Position numbers and translations under genes: made by a program
Notes under the pieces: model-generated
Database searches by the model: none
Told to the model about the DNA's origin: nothing
Seen by the model: the letters and a program-made list of their open reading frames with translations, nothing else
Assembly (NCBI GenBank): GCA_017303415.1
Contig: JAFLBJ010000001.1
Span: 3,088,553 to 3,152,552, forward strand
DNA length: 64,000 bases
Origin: Chitinophagales bacterium
Lineage (GTDB): Bacteria > Bacteroidota > Bacteroidia > Chitinophagales > Chitinophagaceae
Reading direction: 5' to 3'
In this document: positions 18,423-26,804 of the stretch, piece after piece
Layout of the letters: each line of letters opens with the position of its first letter
How positions within the stretch are numbered: position 1 is the first letter of the stretch

Positions 18423-19376
18423 TTACTTGTTCCTTCTTTGCGAATGGATAAAGAGACTGGTGATGCTCTTGTTCTCAAACGCGTTCCGGATCGTGGTGGC
18501 AAACAAACCGGCGGTAGAAAGCACTTTGATCTTTTTGTACTCCTGCCGCAGGGGGATGGTATCACACACGACCAATTCTTCCAACACACTGCTTTCAATA
18601 TTGTCGTGGGCCTTTCCACTTAAGACCGGGTGAGTGATCATGGCCCGTACGGTTCGCGCTCCTTTTTCTTTGAGGAGTTGCGCACTTTTGGCCAGGGTTC
18701 CACCCGTATCACAGATGTCATCAATGATGATCACATCCCTGTCTGTCACATCCCCGATAACAACCATGCTCGAAATCTCGTTGGCCCGCTTCCGGTGTTT
18801 GTCGCAGATCACCATTTCCACTTCAAAATAACTGGCGATCTCACGGATCCGGTTGCTGGCTCCCACATCGGGGGCCGCAAAGGTAAGGTTTTCAAGCTGA
18901 AGTTGCTCTATGTAAGGGATAAAAACAGCTGAACTGTCGAGGTGGTCCACCGGGATGTCAAAATAGCCCTGAATCTGGGGTGCGTGGAGGTCCATCGTGA
19001 TCACCCGATCGGCGCCAGCAGCAGTTAACATATTGGCTACCAGCTTACTACCAATCGCCACCCGGGGGCGGTCCTTGCGGTCCTGGCGGGAATAGCCATA
19101 ATAGGGAATAACGGCGATGATCCGGTAGGCTGAGGCCCTTTTGGCTGCATCGATCATCAGGAGCAGCTCCATCAGGTTGTCTGAAGGGGAATAGGTGCTT
19201 TGGACCAAAAAAACAAAATCTCCCCGGATACTCTCCTGGAAGATCGGTTGAATCTCCCCATCACTGAACCGTTGGATGGAGACGTTACCCAATTGGGTAC
19301 CATAGCGTTTACAGATCTCACGGGCCAATTCCTGGGAACCGGTTCCGGCAAAGATCTTTGCAGTAGGTGTTTGCAT
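18423..19376 (-). CDS. prs: Ribose-phosphate pyrophosphokinase
   Basis: A 317-residue PRPP synthetase, making phosphoribosyl pyrophosphate from ribose 5-phosphate and ATP for nucleotide, His and Trp synthesis. Visible are the ATP-binding region FQESIRGDFVFLVQST, the flexible loop YYGYSRQDRKDRPR, the metal-binding MDLHAPQIQGYFDIPVD, and the PRPP loop VIIIDDICDTGGTL. Length is normal. It is the first gene of the prs-rplY unit. Confidence 0.98.
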   Translation of the reverse strand: MQTPTAKIFAGTGSQELAREICKRYGTQLGNVSIQRFSDGEIQPIFQESIRGDFVFLVQSTYSPSDNLMELLLMIDAAKRASAYRIIAVIPYYGYSRQDRKDRPRVAIGSKLVANMLTAAGADRVITMDLHAPQIQGYFDIPVDHLDSSAVFIPYIEQLQLENLTFAAPDVGASNRIREIASYFEVEMVICDKHRKRANEISSMVVIGDVTDRDVIIIDDICDTGGTLAKSAQLLKEKGARTVRAMITHPVLSGKAHDNIESSVLEELVVCDTIPLRQEYKKIKVLSTAGLFATTIRNAFENKSITSLFIHSQRRNK

Positions 19377-19459
19377 AGCCTTATTCGAATGTGCGGCGAA
19401 GATAATGTTTCATCGCATAGGCCACAAACACCCACCGGTATTTGGAGGAAATTAATGGG

Positions 19460-19675
19460 CTATTGAATAGAAGCCACAGAAACGACTCCGTTATTCGATG
19501 CTTCTGCCTTTTTCTCAGCTTTCTTTTCTGTTTTTACATACGAACTGTTGGCGTTACAGCTGTAAAAGATTGTAGAACAGATAAAAATGGAGAAAAACAG
19601 GGCAACGGCATAAACTCCGGCAAAAAACAGGATGGGATGCAAGGCGCCCACGGGGGTAAAGGTTCTTCTTCTCAT
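19460..19675 (-). CDS. Small membrane protein of unknown function
   Basis: A 71-residue predicted protein with one strongly hydrophobic segment (about residues 13-40, PILFFAGVYAVALFFSIFIC) and a lysine/glutamate-rich tail containing KTEKKAEKKAEA. I do not recognise it. It lies alone between prs and the divergent radC, and its amino-acid make-up is like a real single-pass protein rather than an antisense shadow. A one-mismatch -7 box (AACCTTTG on the minus strand near 19703) lies about 25 bases upstream. Confidence 0.55.
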   Translation of the reverse strand: MRRRTFTPVGALHPILFFAGVYAVALFFSIFICSTIFYSCNANSSYVKTEKKAEKKAEASNNGVVSVASIQ

Positions 19676-19774
19676 AGATGTTGGATCGTTTGTGTTTTCA
19701 AAGGTTGTTGGATGTCTGGTTTACAACGACGGCCATACCGTGTAAGTTGTATTGACGAGGATAAATTTATTTTC

Positions 19775-19782
19775 TAATCTTG
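19775..19782 (+). promoter_or_regulatory. Near-consensus -7 box for radC
   Basis: TAATCTTG differs from TAnnTTTG at one base and ends 4 bases before the radC ATG. Confidence 0.45.
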
Positions 19783-19786
19783 GCCC

Positions 19787-20479
19787 ATGCAAGAGAATTA
19801 TTACCCGATAAAACACTGGGCAAAGGACGACAGGCCGAGAGAAAAATTACTTATGAAAGGCCCGGCTGCCCTTAGCCATGCCGAGCTTTTGGCGATCCTG
19901 ATGCAGAATGGAACCAGGGAAAGATCCGCGCTTGACCTGGCCCGTGAGGTCATGAAATTGGGAAACGATGACCTGAATCAACTTGGAAGATTGACAATCA
20001 AAGACTTAATGACCATCCGCGGAGTAGGTCAGGCAAAGGCCATCATTCTTACGGCCTGCCTGGAGCTGGGGCGTCGCCGTCAGGCCACAGAGGCCCTCTC
20101 CCAGGACGCTATCACCAGCAGCAAGGATGTAGCGGGCTACCTCCAACATCTGCTAAAGGACCATACCCATGAGGTCTTTGCAGTACTCTTTCTCAACCGG
20201 GCCAACCGGATCAACCATTTTGAGATCATCAGCCAGGGAGGGATCACGGGTACCGTGGCCGACCCGCGTATCATATTTAAAAAGGCCTTACAGGAGGAGG
20301 CGGTAAGTATCATCCTTTGTCATAACCACCCCTCCGGTAATCTGAAACCAAGCCGCGCCGATCAGGAACTCACCCAGAAAATCAAGGAAGCCTCCCAGTT
20401 TCTGGATATCAAACTGCTGGACCATATTATCGTGAGCAGAGAGGGGTATTACTCGTTTGCGGATGAAGGCGGGTTGTAA
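19787..20479 (+). CDS. radC: RadC-family JAB/MPN domain protein
   Basis: A 230-residue RadC (UPF0758) protein. The N-terminal helix-hairpin-helix region spans about 40-80 (TIKDLMTIRGVGQAKAIIL). The C-terminal JAMM/MPN metalloprotease-like domain has EEAVSIILCHNHPSGNLKPS, giving the H-x-H-x(7)-S-x(2)-D zinc motif. Despite the name, a role in DNA repair is doubted; the real function of RadC is not settled. Complete and of normal length. It converges on the DUF3467 gene with a heptad hairpin at the junction. Confidence 0.96.
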   Translation: MQENYYPIKHWAKDDRPREKLLMKGPAALSHAELLAILMQNGTRERSALDLAREVMKLGNDDLNQLGRLTIKDLMTIRGVGQAKAIILTACLELGRRRQATEALSQDAITSSKDVAGYLQHLLKDHTHEVFAVLFLNRANRINHFEIISQGGITGTVADPRIIFKKALQEEAVSIILCHNHPSGNLKPSRADQELTQKIKEASQFLDIKLLDHIIVSREGYYSFADEGGL

Positions 20480-20530
20480 GGCGTGAGACGTGAGTCGTGA
20501 GACTTGAGATATCTCACGTCTCACGACTCA
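20480..20530. repeat. Heptad hairpin, GTGAGAC family
   Basis: Starting at the base after the radC stop, units of the GTGAGAC family run into their reverse complement. Bases 20491-20510 pair with 20511-20530 with one mismatch and no loop. The right arm contains the DUF3467 stop codon. Confidence 0.85.
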
Positions 20531-20842
20531 GGCTTGCGCCGTAGGCCCGCCAAAATTCATTGGAATCGAAATCTCTTCGAGGTCTTTGATTACCCCGTTG
20601 GCTGATTCATAGCGCTCGATATTTTCCACCAGGGCTTTCATAAAACGTTTGGCGTGTTGCGGGGTAAGTATGATCCTGGATTTTACTTTGCTTTTAGGCG
20701 TTCCGGGCATCACATTCACGAAATCGATCACAAACTCAGCATGGGAATGTGTGATAATGGCCAGGTTGGCATAACTGCCTTCGGCGATCTCCTCGGATAT
20801 CTCAATATTGAGCTGATTGTGGGGGGCGTTTTGTTCAGACAT
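20528..20842 (-). CDS. DUF3467 protein
   Basis: A 104-residue member of the DUF3467 family, common in Bacteroidota, function unknown. The core is recognisable: EISEEIAEGSYANLAIITHSHAEFVIDFVNVMPG followed by VKSRIILTPQHAKRFMKAL and ENIERYE. Acidic, likely cytoplasmic, with no signal peptide. It converges on radC. The last codons lie inside the heptad hairpin. Confidence 0.92.
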   Translation of the reverse strand: MSEQNAPHNQLNIEISEEIAEGSYANLAIITHSHAEFVIDFVNVMPGTPKSKVKSRIILTPQHAKRFMKALVENIERYESANGVIKDLEEISIPMNFGGPTAQA

Positions 20843-20862
20843 GATAATGATTTAAAATAAAA

Positions 20863-20884
20863 CAGGGGGTAATGATACCCCCTG
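20863..20884 (-). terminator. Intrinsic terminator after the SusD-linked lipoprotein gene
   Basis: On the minus strand CAGGGGGTA, loop TCAT, TACCCCCTG followed by TTTTATTTT: a 9-bp perfect stem and T-run. Confidence 0.85.
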
Positions 20885-20911
20885 CGAAATTAGTTGAAAG
20901 ATGTTACAACC

Positions 20912-21850
20912 TTAGCGCGGACGCAGATAGGTCAGGGTGTCAAACTTTTGTCTGGTTGGTGTACCAGCCCACTGATAAGCAGCGTAGATGGTCTTGGTGG
21001 CCGGATCGTAGCGGTTGTTGGCACCTGCAATAGGTTGTAAAGCGGGGAAACCAAGCGGTACAGCGCGGGGACCAATATTTGAAAGAGTAACTGTATTGTC
21101 GGTATTGATGGTCATACGCACCTGAAGGCTGGGGCCGGAAGCATCGCCAAAATAGGTTAAACCTCCTGTTGAGAAGTTGGTAAACACGGTAGCGAAATCC
21201 CAGTCAATGCTGCGGGGACCGGAGCTCGGGAAATCCCATTCAGCAACGGTTCCATTACCACCGATGGTTACTGTGGGGTGGACCAGACGATAGCGAATAC
21301 GGTAAACACCATCCCAGGCATTTTTGGCGCCTAACTCAACTGCCATTTTGCTTTTTGCTCCGCTGATTTCAGCACCAGGTGCTTCAGCCAGGGCAAAGCC
21401 CAATCCCACACGACCAAGTGTAAGAAGTGTAGTGGGGTTCAATACGATCTTCAACGTTTTGGAGAACTCACCCGGCTTGAAGGTAACTGTCCAGTACTGA
21501 CCATCAAATGGATTGTCGGCATGGCTGGTATAAACATTGCGTGGAAGTTCTACTATGCCATCACCGATAAGTTCGGTGATAGCTGTATTGCTCAGCGCTA
21601 TTTTAACTACCTGTGTGCTGTTCAGGGTAGCTTCATTAGGTGTATTACGACGTATCTCGATCAGATCAACGGTGATATTGCTGGCCACCAGATCGAGGGC
21701 GATATTCTTTGCGCCATTCTCTGCTTCAGGCAGGAGAACCAATGTTTTTTCGTTGCTTTTGATCTTGCTGGTTTCTTCTGCTTTTTCGCAGGACACCAAC
21801 ATGGACAATGAAATAGATGCAAAAAGGACAGGGAGTATACCTTTTCTCAT
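20912..21850 (-). CDS. DUF1735-type lipoprotein linked to susCD
   Basis: A 312-residue predicted lipoprotein with lipobox LVSC (signal MRKGILPVLFASISLSMLVSC). Residues about 30-155 resemble the DUF1735 fold found in surface lipoproteins beside SusC/SusD pairs (IEIRRNTPNEAT..., FKPGEFSKTLKIVLNP, LGFALAEA). The C-terminal part (AWDGVYRIRYRLVHP onward) resembles the adhesion-like second domain of such proteins. It probably sits on the cell surface and helps bind the ligand imported by the SusCD pair. It follows susD in the same direction, but a strong terminator stands between the two genes, so its level is probably lower than susCD. Confidence 0.85.
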   Translation of the reverse strand: MRKGILPVLFASISLSMLVSCEKAEETSKIKSNEKTLVLLPEAENGAKNIALDLVASNITVDLIEIRRNTPNEATLNSTQVVKIALSNTAITELIGDGIVELPRNVYTSHADNPFDGQYWTVTFKPGEFSKTLKIVLNPTTLLTLGRVGLGFALAEAPGAEISGAKSKMAVELGAKNAWDGVYRIRYRLVHPTVTIGGNGTVAEWDFPSSGPRSIDWDFATVFTNFSTGGLTYFGDASGPSLQVRMTINTDNTVTLSNIGPRAVPLGFPALQPIAGANNRYDPATKTIYAAYQWAGTPTRQKFDTLTYLRPR

Positions 21851-21913
21851 ATGTAGTGTTTACAGTTAGTTGTAAGGCACTAAATTAAGGGAATTCTCGG
21901 GGAAAAATAAAAA

Positions 21914-21939
21914 AAAGTGGGGCCTTTGGGCCCCACTTT
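21914..21939 (-). terminator. Intrinsic terminator between susD and the lipoprotein gene
   Basis: On the minus strand AAAGTGGGGCC, a 4-base loop, GGCCCCACTTT followed by a long T-run. An 11-bp perfect stem inside an otherwise collinear gene set. Confidence 0.9.
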
Positions 21940-21964
21940 CTGGTATGTTGAAAAACATGCGGAA

Positions 21965-23407
21965 TTAATTATCCCACCATACTTTACCCCACTGAGAATC
22001 AGACTCCCCGGATACAGTGTATACGGCGGTTCCGTTTTCCCAGTTTGTCTTGTTGTTCTGCTGCTCGGTAGTACCGTGCGGGAAACGACGGGGAATGGCG
22101 TTAGCCTGGCCAGGTGCGGGAGCCAGAACAGGGTAACCTGTCCTTCTCCAGTTGGCAAACCCTTGTGAACCATTGGGGAAGAAAGCCAGCCATTGCTGGG
22201 TAGCGATCTTGGCCAATTCAGTTCCGGAGGTCAGGGCTACATCGGCATCAGCCATGTAGTTACCAAAGGCGGTGGCATTGTAAACACCCCACTCTTCCCA
22301 GCTGGCCTGGATACCATTTTGGTACAGGGTAGCGGCATTTTCGGAGGTCCAGCCACGCTGTGCAGCTTCTGCACGAGCGAGCATGATCTGAGAAGCAGAG
22401 ATAATGGTTACAGGATTGGTCGCTGTACGAAATGTATTGCTCATCATACGAGCCCAATTGGTGTTGGCATTGGCGAAGGCAATAGCATCATCGCGGGTAA
22501 GCCCGTATTCAAAACCTACCGCAGAAGAGCCAAAAGCGTTCACGCGGGAGTCAGCATTCTCCACCAGCCAATCCGTTACTGTAGCAGAAACAGCAAGGTC
22601 ACGACGCTGGGTGATGTTGTAGTATTGGTAAAAGGGGTTGTTGAAGTTACCACCGGGGAAAGCCAGTTTAGCGTTATCAGCATTGGCTGCAATAACACCG
22701 GCAGACAGGGCGGAGTTGAACTCCGTTTGTCCCAGAGAGGCATTCACTTTCGACATCCGGAGAGCCATCAGCAGGCGGATGGAGTTAGCGAATTTTTTCC
22801 ACTGATCGATATCCCCATCAAACAGGATATCACCCTGAGGAGCACCACCACCATCAAATTGGGCAACGGCGGCTTTCAGCTCATTGATCAAGGCAGGATA
22901 GATATCCTGTTGCTTATCATAGGTCTGATCCAAACCGGCGCCTTTAAGGGCGTTGGTATAAGGAATGTCTCCCCAATAGTCAGTAATCTTCCAGAAGAAG
23001 TAAGCCTTCAGGATACGGGCCACGGCGATCTGGTTTGCATTGGAACCATACTTGCTGGCCGCTTCGGGGCTGGACTCGTTTGTGTTGATGATGTTTTGAA
23101 GATCATAGAGGGGGCCTGTATAATACCCACCCAGATCAAACGTAGGTTTAGCATAACGAGAAGCGTCTGTGTACTGGGTTTCTGCACCAAACTGGCAGTA
23201 AAGTCCGGCCACGGTGGAAATTCCACCCGCATCCCAAACATCATTGGCCATTTGCGAAAGCACGTTGGTCAACAAGGCTGCGGTAATAGGGGTGGTAGTG
23301 GCATTGGGATTGACGTTGGTGTCACCAAAATCCACCTTCTTACAACCGGCAGCAAAAAGACCAGCGGCCAGGACAAAGAGGGTTATTTTTTTCATATTAT
23401 GTTTCAT
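21965..23407 (-). CDS. SusD/RagB-family lipoprotein (SusD-like_2)
   Basis: A 480-residue surface lipoprotein of the SusD/RagB superfamily, closer to the SusD-like_2 group. It caps the SusC pore and captures the ligand outside the cell. Lipobox AAGC is near residue 22. Typical stretches are DTNVNPNA, QIAVARILKAYFFWKITDYWGDIPYTNAL (TPR-like helix) and the C-terminal IATQQWLAFFPNGSQGFANWRRTGYP. It starts 23 bases after susC and shares its transcript. The ligand is unknown; no glycoside hydrolase or peptidase sits beside it, so a polysaccharide locus is not indicated. Confidence 0.96.
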   Translation of the reverse strand: MKHNMKKITLFVLAAGLFAAGCKKVDFGDTNVNPNATTTPITAALLTNVLSQMANDVWDAGGISTVAGLYCQFGAETQYTDASRYAKPTFDLGGYYTGPLYDLQNIINTNESSPEAASKYGSNANQIAVARILKAYFFWKITDYWGDIPYTNALKGAGLDQTYDKQQDIYPALINELKAAVAQFDGGGAPQGDILFDGDIDQWKKFANSIRLLMALRMSKVNASLGQTEFNSALSAGVIAANADNAKLAFPGGNFNNPFYQYYNITQRRDLAVSATVTDWLVENADSRVNAFGSSAVGFEYGLTRDDAIAFANANTNWARMMSNTFRTATNPVTIISASQIMLARAEAAQRGWTSENAATLYQNGIQASWEEWGVYNATAFGNYMADADVALTSGTELAKIATQQWLAFFPNGSQGFANWRRTGYPVLAPAPGQANAIPRRFPHGTTEQQNNKTNWENGTAVYTVSGESDSQWGKVWWDN

Positions 23408-23430
23408 ATTTGACGTGTTTGGATTGAGGA

Positions 23431-26400
23431 TTAGAAGGTTAATTTCAGGTTAACACCGATCGAACGGGAACCAGGGAACTGACCATTCTCACCATAGATC
23501 GCCGAGATCTCGGAAGGATCAAAATTCTTGGTCTCGCTGTAGATCAACCAAAGGTTACGACCGATCACGGACAATGAAGCACCCTGGAAGGTTTTCTTCA
23601 GGAAGCCGATCTTCGAAACAGGCAGACGATAACCAAGGCTTATTTCTCTCAGTTTCACAAAAGTCAGGTCGTGTACAAAAGGTTCAGCGATCTGGTTGAA
23701 ATAGAACTGTCTCCAGTAAGTGGTCGCATCCAGGTAAACATCAACAGGTGTTTTTTCATCTACTGAGCTAACCCCTACTACGTGAACACCACCGCCATCT
23801 GCCAGGGCATCCCGTATATTCTTACCGTTATCATTGAGGCTTGCGGTTGCCTCATAGAGACCAGAAAAATGTCCCCACTGCTCAGACAGGGAGAAAAATT
23901 TACCGCCAAACTGATAATCCACTAACACGGTCAGGTCAACATTCTTGAAAGAGAAGGTATTCAATACACCGCCGGTTACTTTAGGAATAACAGAACCCCA
24001 TTCTTTGCTGGCGTCACGAACGTACTGACCCGTTGTTGGGTTAACGACCATCAGGCCATCAGCATTACGCTTGATACCACCGCCGCGGAGCATACCCCAG
24101 TCTTTTCCTTTGATCTGGAAGGCACGGGCGAAACGGGTACCAAAGGAACCACCAGCAAGTAGCAATTCAGTTTGACCATCAATAATCTCCTTCACAGGGT
24201 TGCCGATCAGGTAACCAAAGGTTTTGGAGATATTCCAGTTGAAGTTTTTGCTCGCAACAGGAGTAGCAGTAATGATCGCTTCAATACCATAACGGTCAAC
24301 GCGGGCCGCATTGGTAGTGGTAGTGGTAAATCCGGTTGTAGAAGGCAAACCTACGTTTACAGGCGCCTTGTCATTGATCTCATGATAGTAGACCAGGTTC
24401 ACACCGAGTTTGTTCTTCAGGAATTTCAGGTCAACTCCGGTTTCGTAGGTAGTCACCACAGAACCATTCACCGTAGGATCGGGGAAGGTATTGGGTGTAC
24501 CCATCAGGAAGTTGCCATCCCACAGGAACTGGTTGGGAGAATACACAAATCCAAGGGCATAAATACCCAATGGAAGAGGTTTTTTACCCCAGCTTCCAAA
24601 GAACTTACCATAGGTAAACCAGCTTGGCTTAGACTTCATCAGTTCAGAGAAGATCAAGCTTACACCGGCAGAAGGAGAGAACAGGGCATTATCATTCGGG
24701 TTGTTGGTAGAATACCAGTCCTGACGAAGACCAAAGGTTACGCTCGCTACTTTCTTATATTCAATATCACCGGTACCAAACAGGGAGTTTACCTGATAGG
24801 CTGACCGGGTATTCGAAATAGAAGGCTGGGCAGCGGAGTTGGTAATAGAATAAAGGTCGGGAACGTTCAGCCCGTTATTGGTATTGGCAGCCACGTTCTT
24901 GGTTTGTTCTTTCTGAATGTTGCCACCCAGGATACCAGAAACAGAGAAATCACCAAACTTGTTATTATAAATAGCCTGTGCTTCGTAATCGTAACGTTGG
25001 AATACGTTATTCGATGTGGCATAGGAGGCCAAATATCCGGCTTGACCGGCACTGGCTTCCAACAGAGAGGTTACGATAGTTTCGTTATTAGATGTGCGGT
25101 AGTTTGTACGGATTGTACCTTTTACGCGGAAATGGTTATCCAGTTTATAGGTCAGGGACACATTTCCCCAGGTACGGTTCAAACGCTGAATGTCTGAACG
25201 ACCTTTCTGGTAAGAGTAGAAGTTGTACCAGTAGTTACCGATGATATCATCGTAACCACCTGCCCCATCGGGGTTGGTCAACAGGTTCCAGCTCATATAG
25301 GTACCATTGGGCGATTTGTAATCAGCCAATTCTTTCAGAATGTCCATGTTCAGGTCGCGATGGAACCACTGGCTGAATGAACCAGATGAATTGTTGGAGT
25401 AGGCATCACTGAATTCACCACGAATTTGCTGGGTTACATAGTTGATATTGGCATCCACTGTGAAGTGGCTGTTCAAATCAAAACTGAGGTAAGAGGAAAC
25501 AAAATTCTTGTTGGAATAAGAACCAGGCAAAAGACCTTTCTGATATTGATTGGTCATGGAAACCCGGTAAGAGGTTCCGTTGTTGGATTTACCAAAAGAT
25601 ACGTTGTTATTGGTAGTGATACCTGTATTCCAGAAATCCTTCGTGTTATCTGGCTGAGGGCTCAGCGAAGCTGTTTTGAAGGAATAAGGATGATTGGGGA
25701 ACCAGGCATACCAGGGAATATACTCCTGGCCGCTCATACGGGGACCCCAGCTTGCATCATCTGTATAATCATGAAAGTACTTGCCATCCAAAGCCTGCCA
25801 TTCAGTAGGCTGACCAGGCTGGTAAGAATATTGAATCAAATCGCCTGCACCACCACCGGCATAGAGGTTCTGGAATTTGGGCTGGATATAAATCCGGTCA
25901 ATGGTCACGCCACTGTTGATCTCCAATCCGATTCCATTTTTTCCCACTTTCTTTTTGAGGTCAAGTACGATAGCACCACCGGCGGCCTGAGAACCAAAAA
26001 GGGCGGTTGCGTTAGCCCCTTTCAACACGGTGATGTTTTCTACATCATCCGGGTTAATGTCAAAGATGTTTACAATGTTACCGTCCACTACATAAACAGG
26101 GTTACCATCTGTACCGATACCAGCACCACCGCGAAGACGAATGGTTGTGTTACGGTCGAGGGCAACGGAAGACTGACCCAAACCCTGTGCACCGGCTACT
26201 TTACCGGTCAAGGCATTGCTCACCTGGTTTTGACGGGTTACATTCAATTGATCAGCAGTAACCTGCTGGGCACTAAAGGGGGTGGTCCGTTCCGACTTTT
26301 TAATACCAAAAGCCGTGGTTACCACAACCTCCTGCAGGTCACCCTGGGTGCTGTTGGCCATAGCCACATTTACCACGTCCGATGTACCTGGAGTAACTTC

Positions 26401-26643
26401 CTTCTCGGCAAAACCGGCAGAAGTGATTACCAGGACACCTCCTGTAGGAAAGTTTTTGAAAATGAACTTACCATCCGCATCGGCAGATACACCCACATTG
26501 GGTTTTCCCTTCAATGTTAGTGTGGCGAATGGTACTGGTTTACCATCAGGGCCTGTTACTACACCGGAGACGGTGCGCGATTGTGCAAAAGTCAACACAA
26601 AGCATAACATCCCTGCTGTAAGCAGTGATACAAATTTTCTCAT
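23431..26643 (-). CDS. SusC/RagA-family TonB-dependent outer-membrane transporter
   Basis: A 1070-residue TonB-dependent importer. It has a signal peptide (about 1-20), a carboxypeptidase-regulatory-like N-terminal extension (about 24-98), the TonB box region DLQEVVVTT (102-110), the plug (about 118-235) with the SusC signature NPVYVVDGNI...VENITVLKGANATALFGSQAAGG, and a large beta-barrel ending in the C-terminal Phe (LKLTF). It pairs with the downstream SusD-type lipoprotein to move a ligand across the outer membrane using TonB energy. No anti-sigma/ECF pair is adjacent. The substrate cannot be told from sequence. Confidence 0.97.
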   Translation of the reverse strand: MRKFVSLLTAGMLCFVLTFAQSRTVSGVVTGPDGKPVPFATLTLKGKPNVGVSADADGKFIFKNFPTGGVLVITSAGFAEKEVTPGTSDVVNVAMANSTQGDLQEVVVTTAFGIKKSERTTPFSAQQVTADQLNVTRQNQVSNALTGKVAGAQGLGQSSVALDRNTTIRLRGGAGIGTDGNPVYVVDGNIVNIFDINPDDVENITVLKGANATALFGSQAAGGAIVLDLKKKVGKNGIGLEINSGVTIDRIYIQPKFQNLYAGGGAGDLIQYSYQPGQPTEWQALDGKYFHDYTDDASWGPRMSGQEYIPWYAWFPNHPYSFKTASLSPQPDNTKDFWNTGITTNNNVSFGKSNNGTSYRVSMTNQYQKGLLPGSYSNKNFVSSYLSFDLNSHFTVDANINYVTQQIRGEFSDAYSNNSSGSFSQWFHRDLNMDILKELADYKSPNGTYMSWNLLTNPDGAGGYDDIIGNYWYNFYSYQKGRSDIQRLNRTWGNVSLTYKLDNHFRVKGTIRTNYRTSNNETIVTSLLEASAGQAGYLASYATSNNVFQRYDYEAQAIYNNKFGDFSVSGILGGNIQKEQTKNVAANTNNGLNVPDLYSITNSAAQPSISNTRSAYQVNSLFGTGDIEYKKVASVTFGLRQDWYSTNNPNDNALFSPSAGVSLIFSELMKSKPSWFTYGKFFGSWGKKPLPLGIYALGFVYSPNQFLWDGNFLMGTPNTFPDPTVNGSVVTTYETGVDLKFLKNKLGVNLVYYHEINDKAPVNVGLPSTTGFTTTTTNAARVDRYGIEAIITATPVASKNFNWNISKTFGYLIGNPVKEIIDGQTELLLAGGSFGTRFARAFQIKGKDWGMLRGGGIKRNADGLMVVNPTTGQYVRDASKEWGSVIPKVTGGVLNTFSFKNVDLTVLVDYQFGGKFFSLSEQWGHFSGLYEATASLNDNGKNIRDALADGGGVHVVGVSSVDEKTPVDVYLDATTYWRQFYFNQIAEPFVHDLTFVKLREISLGYRLPVSKIGFLKKTFQGASLSVIGRNLWLIYSETKNFDPSEISAIYGENGQFPGSRSIGVNLKLTF

Positions 26644-26804
26644 GTGAGATCAATTTTTGTTAAAAAAAGATTTGATTTCCAACTAGTTATGATTACCATC
26701 CAAAGGGTAGGGATAAGGAGTAAGACAGTCATCTGTCCATATGTGCTGCGCAAAATACGGGTTTTTTTAATAAAAAGTTAAAGTACATAGATGGGGTTTA
26801 ACGA

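Noticed and set aside
22193..23413. 406-codon open frame antisense to susD
   Set aside because: Shadow of a well-supported SusD gene; the peptide has no recognisable domain and odd composition.
25426..26520. 364-codon open frame antisense to susC
   Set aside because: Lies wholly inside the strongly supported SusC gene and has no domain features.
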